A DNA stretch of 62,042 nucleotides from Scenedesmus sp. ARA3 (Eukaryota > Chlorophyta > Chlorophyceae > Sphaeropleales > Scenedesmaceae). Location of the stretch: NCBI GenBank assembly GCA_004335835.1, contig RWJK01001928.1, positions 1 through 62,042 on the forward strand, written 5' to 3'. Below the pieces are notes generated by a model, which had not been told where the DNA came from, did not search any database, and saw only the letters and a program-made list of their open reading frames with translations. Positions 53,413 through 62,042 of the stretch are shown here, piece by piece. The first letter of the stretch is position 1, and every line of letters starts with the position of its first letter. A program made the translations under genes and the position numbers.

Positions 53413-55838
53413 TCGAGGCAGTGCTCAATCAAGGTGCAGCTGCGCGGACGCTATGGTGTGCAAGCGCAGTTGTGTATTGTCACAACATCTAGGCGATTGA
53501 GTTGAGGACCCTCCGGAGTGCCCAGTACCAACCTATTTCTGCTAGAAGAAACTCAGCGCCTATGTATGGCACCAGCCATGGTGGCGAGGGGGCCTACCTT
53601 CTAGATGTGAGCACGCATTATGTTGCATTGATGCTGTCGCAGTATGCAATGTCTTTGCTGCAACTCATAATACTATGTATGGCCTTGTGTTTCCCTAGGC
53701 TGATCGGTGAGTTTGGCGACCTGGCGCCTAAAGTTGGACTTTGAGTCGCATTCAAAGCCCAGCATTAGGCGCAAGATCGCCAGACTGTTGGCACATTGGC
53801 AGCAACGTAAATGTGCGATCCCTGCTTGATGGGCGCTCTTGCCCACCTCCTCCTACGCGCTTGAAACTTGCAGCCCAGCACATCGCCTGCATTCATACCC
53901 CTAAAACCCTCAACCCCATACACCACAAACCCCAAACCCAAAACCCTGCACCCGCCGCTTACTTTGGTTCAATGCACCGCCCACTGCCCCCACCACGCAC
54001 ATGAGCTCATGGCCCAGCACATCTCCATCCTTCATGCCAGGCATGCCATTACCACATTGAACTTTGGACCTGCAACAGAACACGCCCCTGATCCAAAGCC
54101 CCAAACCCCGACAACGCACTCACCGCTTGACCTTGGTGATGATCATCTAAACCCTAACCCCCAGCAAGGCTTGCCCACCTCCTCTGCCACTCTCTTGCTA
54201 GTGGCCCTACAGCCCCAGAGCTGCTGCCCAGAACCCTCGCCCCTAACCCCTAACCTCTGAACCTCTTAACACTCACCACTTGACCTTGGTGACGGCCTTC
54301 CCCACTTCTTCCACCACGCCCATGAACTCATGACCCAGCACATCACTGCTCTTTGTCCAAGAGCCACATCCAAAGACGCATAGAAACAACGCACTCACCG
54401 CTTCACTTTCGTCACGGCATCTCCCACTTCTTCCACCACTCCCATGAACTCGTGGCCCAGCACATCGCCGCTCTTCATGCTGGGCATGCCGTGCACGTAC
54501 AGGTGCAGGTCGCTGCCGCAGATGGCTGTGTTGGTCACGCGCAGCAGCACATCGGCCTGTGGACAAGAAAAGGTACAGAAACAGCAGAAGATCAGGCGTG
54601 ACCAATGTTGCTGTCCGCGCTTTGTACAGGTGCAGGTCGGAGCCACAGATTGCTGTGTTGGTCACGCGCAGCAGCACGTCAGCCTGCAAACAGACGGAGA
54701 GCGGCACAGAATGCGCAGGCGTGATCGGGTATATCATGTGTGCGTGCTATGCGGGTACATGTGCAGGTCGGAGCCACAAAATGGCTGCGTTGGTCACGCG
54801 CAGCGGCACGTTGGCCTGCAGCAGCATGAACATTACAGCAGCAGAAAGAGATATGTTTGTGCGTGCATCAGCGGGGTTGTGTGCATTGTGCAAGTGCATA
54901 ACAAGGCCGCTGTGGTCATGTGCAGCAGCAGCGCTACACCTGACAACAAGTGCAGCAGTTCTTGCTTGCACAATGCATCCATCACAGCCTACAGCACGGC
55001 TGCCCATTCTGTTTGATGTCGGGCTCTACGTGTTTGTGCATTCAGCAGCAGCAGCAACAGCAGTAGTAGCAGCAGCGCTCACCGGGTCTGTGACCATGGG
55101 GCGTGGCACTTCCTTGACCTGCATGTTGTGGCTGCCCATCCAGGAAACGGCGTGCATCTTGGCATCAGGGTGGGTCTTGGCCGCAACGCTGCAGCCGCCT
55201 GACGGGGCAAGGCACCATGGATGGTTGGCAGACATTAATTGCCCGCAGCAGTGCATACGTGTTAGTGTGGTGCAGGTGACTTGAGGATTGTGCTAAATAA
55301 AAGTGTCGCACATTGACACGCTGGGAGCAGTTGAACGTGCGCATGGCAGTGCAGCCTGCCGCATGCATGTGGCCAATGGGCTGCTTGTTGCTCGCATGCT
55401 GCTAGGCAATGCACAAGAGCAAGCAGCACAGAAGTGAATATTCTGATGTCTCAGAGCCAAATGCATGTAATGCGTGAGCAGCATCTACAGGTGATCTGCA
55501 CATGCACAACCTGTTGCCTGATGTGCTGCATTGCAGCGGTGAGCAAGTGGCAACCCCAGTTGACAGCACGACTGCATGCTTAGATCAGCTGCGCACAGCC
55601 AGCTGATTTGCAGAATGCACTCTGGCGTTGCCCCAAAGCGAAAGAGAAAGATACAGATATTTCACTGCTGCATCTGGACAAATGCATGGCAGCAGCAGTC
55701 GGTACAGCATGCTGCGCTGCACATGCTGATCCCAGCGTCCACTGCGTGCTGTTGCTCACCTTCTTTCCTATTGCCATCGTGGCCCACTTCCATTTTGTTC
55801 AGCAGCGAGTCCACTGCCTCTACCATGCGGCCTGTCAT
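46635..55838 (-). CDS. Zinc-dependent alcohol/formaldehyde dehydrogenase (FDH-like MDR family)
   Basis: Ten exons: 55838-55760, 55198-55083, 54556-54399, 53360-53261, 52441-52336 (5a) or 52606-52501 (5b), 51007-50861, 50490-50337, 49365-49148, 47459-47370, 46795-46635; phases match throughout, 442 residues with either exon 5. It is a medium-chain dehydrogenase of the subgroup related to glutathione-independent formaldehyde dehydrogenases (the match covers the full length, including [23 protein letters not shown]). It would oxidise an alcohol or aldehyde with NAD(P). Catalytic zinc residues are Cys78 (AICGSD) and His100-Glu101 (GHEF). Structural zinc cysteines are 130, 133, 136 and 144. The cofactor loop is GAGPVG. 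No plastid or signal peptide is evident at [12 protein letters not shown]. Nearly every intron contains partial copies of its neighbouring exon, making the gene 9.2 kb for 1.3 kb of coding sequence. Confidence 0.92.
46895..46965 (-). repeat. Acceptor-side echo of dehydrogenase exon 10
   Basis: Minus-strand copy of [22 protein letters not shown] lies about 165 bp upstream of the real exon 10 start. A CAG tract (about 46836-46866) sits between them. Confidence 0.92.
47471..47523 (-). repeat. CTG tract (minus strand) at dehydrogenase exon 9 acceptor
   Basis: About 17 CAG units on the plus strand, i.e. CTG on the transcribed sense, end 11 bp before the exon 9 acceptor. Confidence 0.85.
47668..47705 (-). 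repeat. Acceptor-side echo of dehydrogenase exon 9 (decayed)
   Basis: CAGCTGCTTCTCCATG (plus strand) from the beginning of exon 9 recurs, followed by a diverged acceptor region. Confidence 0.65.
48370..48401. repeat. TTACTATG minisatellite, four units
   Basis: Four perfect tandem copies of an 8-bp unit inside intron 8 of the dehydrogenase gene. Confidence 0.9.
48531..49060 (-). repeat. Five donor-side echoes of dehydrogenase exon 8
   Basis: CTCACCGATGTTGAGGTGGT (plus strand; minus-strand end of exon 8, [11 protein letters not shown] plus GTGAGC donor) recurs beginning near 48531, 48661, 48790, 48896 and 49024, with the real one at 49143; intervals 106-130 bp. Most retain the exact donor; 49024 has CTCGCCG. 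Confidence 0.96.
49415..49520 (-). repeat. Acceptor-side echo of dehydrogenase exon 8
   Basis: The first ~95 bp of exon 8 ([31 protein letters not shown]..) are duplicated about 140 bp upstream with intact acceptor CTGCAGGGAGATGAC. The frame is open through the shared part. Confidence 0.93.
49735..50190 (-). repeat. Three donor-side echoes of dehydrogenase exon 7
   Basis: The 3' part of exon 7 ([25 protein letters not shown] plus GTGAG donor) is copied at about 49745-49835, 49940-50030 and 50103-50185 downstream of the real end at 50337. All keep most codons and a CTCACCT or CCCACCT donor. Confidence 0.95.
50521..50566 (-). repeat. CTG tract (minus strand) upstream of dehydrogenase exon 7
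   Basis: About 15 CAG units on the plus strand lie 30 bp from the exon 7 acceptor CTACTGCAG. Confidence 0.85.
50735..50800 (-). repeat. Donor-side echo of dehydrogenase exon 6
   Basis: [14 protein letters not shown] and the donor region of exon 6 are repeated about 125 bp downstream (plus-strand GCGCCCCAGATGGCCACCAC). Confidence 0.92.
51061..51150 (-). repeat. Acceptor-side echo of dehydrogenase exon 6
   Basis: CTGCAGGTGATGTGAACTGC and following bases ([13 protein letters not shown]..) are copied about 135 bp upstream of exon 6, retaining the acceptor but diverging after ~50 bp. Confidence 0.9.
51708..52160 (-). repeat. Three donor-side echoes of dehydrogenase exon 5
   Basis: Copies of the exon 5 end ([16 protein letters not shown] plus GTGAG) lie at about 52100-52160 (good match, donor intact), 52009-52045 (decayed, donor lost) and 51709-51745 (short, donor intact), downstream of exon 5a. 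Confidence 0.9.
52501..52606 (-). repeat. Full-length alternative exon 5b of the dehydrogenase
   Basis: Exactly 106 bp with intact acceptor (TTTGCAG/ATTTCGG) and donor (TTTTG/GTGAGAG), phase 0 to 1, like exon 5a (52441-52336, also 106 bp). It encodes [20 protein letters not shown] then [16 protein letters not shown]; 5a encodes [20 protein letters not shown] and the same ending with one change. Including both would shift the frame, so use must be exclusive. Confidence 0.85.
52675..53110 (-). repeat. Four acceptor-side echoes of dehydrogenase exon 5
   Basis: Copies of the exon start (EAMYGQAxGGxFGxSHLT) lie near 52675-52740, 52795-52860, 52950-53000 (lacks the start) and 53050-53112, upstream of exons 5b and 5a. 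Three keep the CAG acceptor. All lose similarity after SHL(T), where the exon donor half should begin. Confidence 0.94.
53895..54257. repeat. Telomere-like C-rich repeats in dehydrogenase intron 3
   Basis: Patches of degenerate CCCTAAA-type sequence occur at 53895-53950 (CCCCTAAAACCCTCAACCCC, then ACCCCAAACCC variants), 54147-54163 (CTAAACCCTAACCCCC) and 54238-54257 (CCCCTAACCCCTAACC). They match plant/algal telomere units (CCCTAAA or CCCTAAAA) imperfectly and are interleaved with exon echoes. Confidence 0.6.
53975..54345 (-). repeat. Two donor-side echoes of dehydrogenase exon 3
   Basis: About 54285-54345 reads [22 protein letters not shown] with donor GTGAGTG. About 53975-54055 is an older copy reading [17 protein letters not shown]. 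Both lie downstream of the real exon 3 (54556-54399). Confidence 0.9.
54605..54825 (-). repeat. Two acceptor-side echoes of dehydrogenase exon 3
   Basis: About 54625-54690 reads [20 protein letters not shown] with an intact TTTGCAG-type acceptor. About 54755-54820 is a second, diverged copy ([12 protein letters not shown]). They precede the real exon 3 by ~130 and ~260 bp. Confidence 0.92.
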
Positions 55839-57167
55839 GGTTGCGAGCTTGGCTGATCAAGGTGGTGTTGCTGCTGCTGTGGTGTGCTGTTGAGGTTGCA
55901 CAGAAGCTGTTCCTTGCTGGACGATCCCTCTCTCTCTCGCTGCTGCATGAAAGCGTGATATAGTATGCAAACCAGCAGCTGTGGCTGGTGCGTCTTCCGT
56001 CTGACGCTGCATCGTGATCAGAGCCATCGTCACTGTCTCGGCCATGCATCAATGCGGGCATCGCGCTGCGCAGCATTCAAATATGACAATTATCGCAATC
56101 AAAGAACTTCAGCTTCAAAGCAAAAAGATACGCGAGCTTGCCAGCAGATGAAACCCTAGCTAGTGACACAGGCTACAACTGCTTCAATTGAAGTTGCAAC
56201 TTGAAGCCTTCAACTGCCAAGTCAGGCAGAACATGCCAGCAGGACCCGGTGCCGCATGTCATTGAGCCTCTACCATCAATTAGGTTATTTCTTGCCCAAA
56301 ACAAAGGCGTGTGTGTGTGTGGTTGGCATGCGGTGCGGGCGCTTGGCCCAAGGCGGATGTGGTGGTGTCGTGTATGTATGCCAGCCATTGGTAGTACCAG
56401 CTCGTAGCTGGCTTGTCCGGTGTTGGCTGCTCGAGCCTGAGTGTGTGAGCTCATGCCTGGGTCGTTGCTTTGACTGGTGTGCGCGTGTGTGGTGGTGGTC
56501 TCGGTTACACAGTTGACACCATCTCAGAAGTTATGTGGCCTTCCTGTTGTTGTTGCCCACACATGTGCGTGTCTTGATGCTGTACAGCATCTATACAGAC
56601 CCCACATGTGGGGTATAGCTAGCCGTGAAAGTGGCAGTGTGCGGCTGTAATGGTGTGGTGGCGTGGATTTGCAGGTGGTGTTTCTGCAGCTTTGCGCCTC
56701 GGCAGTCTGCAGCATGACATTATGGTGCATTGCATTCCAACGCAGTGGGATTAACCCTGCGCAGGAAGGCAGTGGCCGCGTCCTTACTGCATGCATGATG
56801 GCTGCAGTACAGCGTACTGCCTGGCAGCCTGCGGCATGTAGAGGATGCAGTAACTGCACTGAACCTGCTGCAATGTTCACGCTGATTCTCAACGTGCAGT
56901 CCTTGAAGGCGCGTTTTACAAGTGATCAAATGCTGCAGCAGCAGTCTACGCAAACAGTACATGATCTGGTTGGCTAATGGTAAGCCGTGCCGCAGACCCG
57001 AGTAAACTGCTGAGGCGCCAACCTTGGACCCCGAGGTACGTTGGATCTCAACTGCCTTGCTTTACACAAAAGTCCAGACAGGTTACTGCCACTATTCTGT
57101 TGTGCACCTTCCGCACGCTACACGGACTGCATGCAACTTTAAGAGTCGCGCTCCTGCCAAACGCAGC
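55839..57167. promoter_or_regulatory. Divergent 5' region of dehydrogenase (-) and F-box/LRR gene (+)
   Basis: 1.3 kb without a supportable exon. It must contain both promoters. A GT-rich run (about 56308-56322) and an AT-rich patch are the only visible features; no clear TATA box. Confidence 0.35.
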
Positions 57168-59324
57168 ATGGACGAGATTGCGAAGAGTGTGCGGCTGTGC
57201 CTTCCTCACTTGGCACCAAAAGATATGTGCATGTTGAGGTGCACCTGCTCTGCGCTGCGCGACATGAGGGTGTCCTGGCACGGCCACAGCATCGACTTTC
57301 AGCTGGACGGGTCGGTCTCTGCTACCTTCTGGCTGTATAAGAACATCGCATCGATGCGCAAAGCAAGCCTCAAAGTAAGCACCAGGACTTCGCTGCAGAT
57401 GCTGAAGGATGTTCTCGAGGGTGGCAGGTGAGCAGCAGCACCAGCAGCAGCACCAGCACCAGCAGCAGCAGCAGCATAGCAGCAGCAGCAGCAGCAGCAC
57501 CAGCAGGAGCAGCAGCTGCTTCGTGATCAGGCAGTTGCAGCGGTAGTGGTGCTTTTTAGGCGTTGCAGAGCAATCTGTTGCCATAGCGCTGCTGCCTCGA
57601 AGGTTACATGCGCAGCTGTGCGTGCGGAGAACTGATGCCAGCTGTGTGTCATCACAATGCCACATGCGTGTAGTGCCGCCGCCAGCGCTTTAACACAGGG
57701 GCCCAGCTACCTTTGGACACCGATGCGTGCACGTATGCGTCTCATGAGCCATGTGTTTCACCATTTCCCCATCTTCCCCTGCAGGTCAAGTTCCTGACCT
57801 CCCTGCGCATCTACAATCATTACCACAGCACTGAGCACATTGAAGTGCTGCCGCCCTTGCCACCACAGCTGGAGCAGCTGGACGTGGAACGGTGCCTCAA
57901 GCTGACCGCATTGCCGGCGCTGCCCCCGGCACTGCGCAAGCTGCGCTGCATTCGCTGTGTTGGCCTGGAGGCGCTGCCCAGCAGCCTCAGCCCATTTGAT
58001 GTCTCAGTGCTGGACTTCAGCGGCTGCGATCAGCTTACGAGTTTTCCAGAGCTGCCGCTGAGCTTAGTTGAGCTGAGAGTGCTTGACTGCAGCTTGCAGC
58101 AGCTGCCGGCGCTGCCTGAAGGCCTGAAGCGCCTGAGCATCAGCAGCTGCATGGCGCTGACACAGGTGAGAGGAAGGTGCTGGTGTATCGGACATGATGG
58201 AAGGGGTGCAGTTGGTTCATAGTAGTGTTGCCTTGAAACTAGCAGCTGTGTGCAAGTCCTGTGCACACAGAAGCTCTTGCAACCTGCTATCATGCCCGCT
58301 TTTGGTCATCGCCATTGTAACCGCTGATGCAATATATGACTGACCAACAAGAAATGTACGGCAGCGTGCCACAATGTGTCGTACATGCAACCAGCCTGCA
58401 TGGCTCACGCTTGCGCCGCTAGCAAAGACGTCAACCTAGCAACCACCTGCGGTGTTATGGCTCCTTTGCCAAGGGTTCACTGGCCAAGAGTGCTCATTAT
58501 CTTTCCCTGCTCTGCTTCTGCTTGTCTGCAATTTGCCTTGCAGCTGCCTGAGCTGCCAGCGTCACTGGAACACCTGAACTGCTCAAACTGCCAGTCACTG
58601 CAGCAGCTGTCGCAGCTGGCGCACACAGGCCTCACTGAGCTGATCTGCAGCGGCTGCTGCCTGCTGGAGGAGCTGCCAGACTTGCCACACAGCCTGGAAA
58701 GCCTGATGGCAAATTTTGGTCTCAAGCACGTCACCAGGCTACCCAGGCTGCCTACAGGAAGTCTGAAGGAACTGAACATCAATGGAACAGCCATCAGCCG
58801 ACGGCCTTGCTCACTGCCACGCCTTGAGGTGCTGGCTTGCTGCTGCACACCGATTCTGCGGCTGCCGGCGCTGCCGAGCTGCAAAACGCTGAATGAATAT
58901 GAAGGGCTGCGCACAGCTGCAGCAGTTGCCAGAGCAGCTGCCACCAGACCTCACCCAGTTGTGGTGCAGTGAATGCACCACCCTAGAGCAGCTGCCAATG
59001 CACCTGCCGCCTAAACTTGAGACCTTGCATGTCGACGGCTGCACAGCACTTCAGCAGCTGCCGCAGCAGTTCCCTGCAGGCCTTCGTCATTTGCAATGCT
59101 GCAAATGCATCGCCTTGCTGCAGCTGCCTGCGCAGCTGCCACCCAGGCTGGAGTGCCTGGATGTCAGCCACTGCACAGCTCTTGAGCAGCTGCCAGAGCT
59201 GCCACCCACTCTGCATCAGTTGATTGTCTGGGGCTGCAGCAGCCTGCAGCAGCTTCCAGACTTGTCTAGGTGTCTGGTGAAGGAGGTGTCGCTGGTGGGG
59301 TGGGATGCACTGCGGGAGGTTTGA
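57168..59324 (+). pseudogene. F-box-like leucine-rich repeat gene, copy A (two frame breaks)
   Basis: Segments: 57168-57427, 57785-58165, 58544-59324. The first encodes an F-box-like helix bundle (VRLCLPHLAPKDMCMLRCTC, ALRDMRVSWHG), the rest cysteine/leucine-rich repeats of about 20 residues (LPxLPPxLxxLxCxxC). F-box/LRR proteins recruit substrates to SCF ubiquitin ligases; for this plant-/algal-type LRR the partner is unknown. Compared with copy B two lesions appear. The splice from segment 1 (phase 2) to segment 2 leaves the frame off by two bases. In segment 3 a four-base duplication (AATGAATG near 58890) shifts the frame, so the 58544 frame stops at 58972 while the LRR pattern continues in the other frame to a TGA at 59322-59324. 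If real, the gene is broken or truncated; a missed intron or sequence error would be the alternative. Confidence 0.65.
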
Positions 59325-60157
59325 GTGGGCTGCACGCTGTGCCTGGGTTGAGGGCTTCAGGTTGATAAGCACAAATGTGGTGGTGCTGTTGGCGCTAGCA
59401 ACCATGCTTGGCTGCCAGCCAAGCAGCAGTGTGTAGCGCTGATGGCAGGCTGTTTTTGGGCTGGTGTGGGTGGATGTCGGTGCGCTTGTTTAGCTCTGTA
59501 CCAAATTGTATGTGCAGATGGATGGTCTGTCTGTGTTTAGCTGGCATGCGTACGTATCAGTGGCTGCTGCTGCGGCAGTGCTAGTGGCTTCAAGGTTGTA
59601 TTGAGATACTGTACATGCGCTGTCACATTTTGTACGCAACAGCTGGTGGCACTGGGAATATCGCATGCCTGCCACTGTTGCAGCATCACCTGTATGCCGG
59701 CTTACATGCTGGCCATAGGCAGACTACTATTCTATAAATATGCTGGCCATAGGCATGCTGTCGCCAGAATGCTGTCGCCAGCTGGTGGCCATGTCAGGCA
59801 GCGTTCTTTCAAGGGGTCTGGGGGTATGCGGATTGTCCGCACGCTTTTTTTATTTGTACGTGAAAGGCAGCTCTTGACTGCTATTTTTCTGCGGGGTCCA
59901 CGTTTTATGCCTTGATACGCTCCGCAACATTCACGCGAATTCTGCGGCACTGTTTCTATTGCCGGGTGACACACTGCAGTGTCTCATGCATTTGAACAGC
60001 AGGGTTGAGGGTTCGAGCCTTGAAATCCAGGTGGTCTCAGTTCAACTGTGTTGACAGCTGTTCCAAGAGCCTGCCATGGTTTTCGTGATCTCCACACATC
60101 ATTTAAACCTGCTTGCAACTGCTTTACCCTTGACGGTCGCACTCTTGCGAAACACTG
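59325..60157. other. Intergenic region between the tandem F-box/LRR copies
   Basis: No exon seen. GGCCATAGGCA and CTGTCGCCAG are each repeated nearby (59711-59781). Confidence 0.4.
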
Positions 60158-62042
60158 ATGGACAAGCTTCTGCAAATTCTCCGTTTGTGCCTGCCGCGCC
60201 TCGAACCTCGCGACATATGCATACTGAAGTGCACGTGTTCTGAGCTGCGAGACATGAGGGTGTCCTGGCACGACCACAGCATCAACTTTCAGCTGGATGG
60301 GTCGGCCTCTGCTACCTCCTGGCTGCACAGGAACATCGTGTCAATGCAGACGCTGATCCTTAAGATAAGCCTTGATCTGCCACAGAGGACGCTGCAGGAT
60401 GTCATGGAGGGTGGCAGGTGAGCAGCACCAGTACCAGCAGCAGCAGCTTCCTGAGCAAGGTTTCTTCTGTGATATAGTTAAGCATTATCTGATCACCGTT
60501 TTTTGTTACGGCTTGACTGTGTTGTGTTGTGAAGCAGCGGCGCGAATGATAATGCCATCAAGATCATGGCGTCCGCATGCTGCCACTCCTGCTAGTGCTT
60601 GGGGCTGTTTGCAGCAGCCGCTGCTTGTGTTGATGCACACCGTCAGTAGTAGTGCCTTCACTTCTTCGCAGGAACCTAACCATTCTACACATCAAAAACG
60701 ACCACATCAAACAGCTGCCACCCTTGCCGCCACAGCTGGAGCAGCTGCATGTCACCTTCTGCAGTGAGCTACGTGAGCTGCCAGAGCTGCCCCCTACACT
60801 GCGCCACCTGGACTGCTGGTCTTGTCATGCACTGGAGGCACTTCCTAGCAGCCTCAGCGCCACAGCTGTCACAAAGCTCCACTGCGGCGGCTGCAGTTTC
60901 AAGACTCTGCCACAGCTGCCGATGAGCTTGGTTGAGCTGCAGGCGGGTGCATGCTGGAACTTGCTGCGGTTGCCTGCGCTGCCTGAGGGCTTCAAAGTCC
61001 TGCACACAATTCAATGTGAATCACTGACAGAGGTAAGCAGCAGCTGCTGGGCAGCATGGAGCTGGCAGCAAGTGCAATAACAGTGCCAGAACAGTGCTGT
61101 GACAACAGAGTTGTCACACTGTTGTGATATCAACGCTGTCACAAAAGTGTTGTCAACAGTGTTGTGTAGCCATGTTTGCCGTTGCTGAGCAAGACATTTG
61201 GTGGACTGCAGCTGCATGTCAACTGCTGATTCAGCTTGGCAAGTTGTTTGCACACAGCAGCTGCTGCAGCTGGCACTCTAGGAGGCTGCATCACTGCCAT
61301 TGTCGCTGCTTGTACACCGCTATTGTAACTCGGCATGCTTGCTGCTAAGTGTGCAAGTGGCAGCATAATGCCACTTTGTCGAGCATTAGAAGCTGGCATG
61401 TTATGGGTCACACTTGCACCCTAGCAAGGGTGGTGACGCAGTCACCTATCACCCACTCATCACTCGCTCCCTCCTTGCCATGGGGGTAACTGACAAAGCA
61501 CGCGGCTTGTGTCCTGTCTGCTCTGCTGCACCTTGGCTTGCAGCTGCCACAGCTGCCAGCTTCGTTTGGTCACCTCAACTGCTCGGGCTGCCATGCACTG
61601 CAGCGGCTGCCGCCGCTGGCGCACACAGGCATCACTGAGCTGAACTGCGATGACTGCCCATTGCTGGAGGAGCTGTCAGACATGCCAGACAGCCTGGAAA
61701 TCTTAAAGGCAGGCGCTCTTCCGTTAGTCACCAGGCTCCCAAGGCTGCCGGCTAACTCTTTGAAAGAGTTGTGCATCGGTGGAACAGCCATCAGCAAGCT
61801 GCCTGGCTCGCTACCATGCCTGGAAGAGCTGATCGTTAATTGCTGCGAGCACCTGCAGCAGCTGCCAGAGCAGCTGCCTGTCGGCCTGACGTTATTACAT
61901 TGCAGCGGGTGCAGCAGCTTGCAGCAGCTGCCAGAGCAGCTGCCGCCAAAGCTCAAGTATCTAGATGTCAGCGGCTGCACTGACGTAACCGTTCAGCTCC
62001 TTTGTCCGATTGGCTCCTGCTGTGCTAGTTCTGCAGCTTGTG
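60158..62042 (+). CDS. F-box-like leucine-rich repeat protein, copy B (3' truncated by window)
   Basis: Exons 60158-60417, 60672-61032 and 61544 to the window end (open), phases matching. Same layout as copy A. The F-box-like N-terminus is LRLCLPRLEPRDICILKCTC. The LRR units have the pattern LPxLPPxLxxLxCxxC (LPPLPPQLEQLHVTFC, LPELPPTLRHLDCWSC, LPEQLPPKLKYLDVSGC). Both copies share an identical exon 1 length (260 nt) and the junction GGTGGCAG/GTGAGC, so they arose by tandem duplication. Here the exon 1-2 splice keeps the frame (R-N-L-T-I-L), so this copy appears functional. A donor-like ACGTAACC near 61984 could end exon 3. Role in substrate recognition by an SCF-type ligase is inferred from family only. 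Confidence 0.75.

Overview
This 62-kb window looks like nuclear DNA of a chlorophyte green alga, probably class Chlorophyceae (inference). The evidence is GT-AG genes with many short exons, introns rich in CTG/CAG repeats, long Ala/Gln/Ser low-complexity insertions in proteins, TGTAA-type 3' signals, and protein families typical of that group. There is no prokaryotic operon structure, and I recognise no rRNA or tRNA gene.

Layout, left to right: 3' end of a PAN/Apple-like cysteine-rich gene (+, 1-713, apparently damaged); an alpha/beta hydrolase of the DUF900 family (+, 2531-8651, 11 exons); a secreted or membrane Cys-rich protein with a C-terminal RING finger (-, 10521-14195, with an in-frame TAA inside); the mismatch-repair ATPase MLH1 (-, 14838-19456, 5 exons); a small four-helix membrane protein (+, 19877-20803); an NT-C2 domain protein (-, 22842-25445, 7 exons); a Yippee protein (+, 26485-27919, 3 exons); a large PHD-GNAT-MBD-like chromatin protein related in domain content to plant IDM1/ROS4 (+, 30147-40867, 14 exons including a 12-nt microexon); a secretory prolyl 4-hydroxylase with a ShKT tail (+, 41374-45401, 8 exons); a zinc alcohol/formaldehyde dehydrogenase (-, 46635-55838, 10 exons); and two tandem F-box-like/LRR paralogues (+, 57168-59324, frameshifted; and 60158 to the window end). 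I built every gene model by hand from splice consensus, reading phase and family similarity. They are not an operon and I see no shared pathway. MLH1/four-helix, NT-C2/Yippee and dehydrogenase/F-box are head-to-head pairs.

The most unusual feature runs across the window. I call it 'exon echoing': in six of the genes, segments spanning an exon/intron junction have been duplicated in tandem, once to seven times, into the neighbouring intron or 3' flank. Copies keep the splice site and about 30-100 bp of exon, then decay through substitutions, stops and frameshifts. Acceptor-side echoes always lie upstream of the intact exon and donor-side echoes always lie downstream. Several unrelated arrays share a repeat interval near 120 bp (106-132 bp). 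In at least one case, dehydrogenase exon 5a/5b, two full-length copies with the same phase and intact splice sites survive and could be mutually exclusive exons. CTG tracts often form or abut the 3' splice site.

The assembly has two N gaps. The one in MLH1 (15999-16048) is flanked on both sides by the same 57 bases, so it is probably an unmerged contig overlap and not missing sequence.
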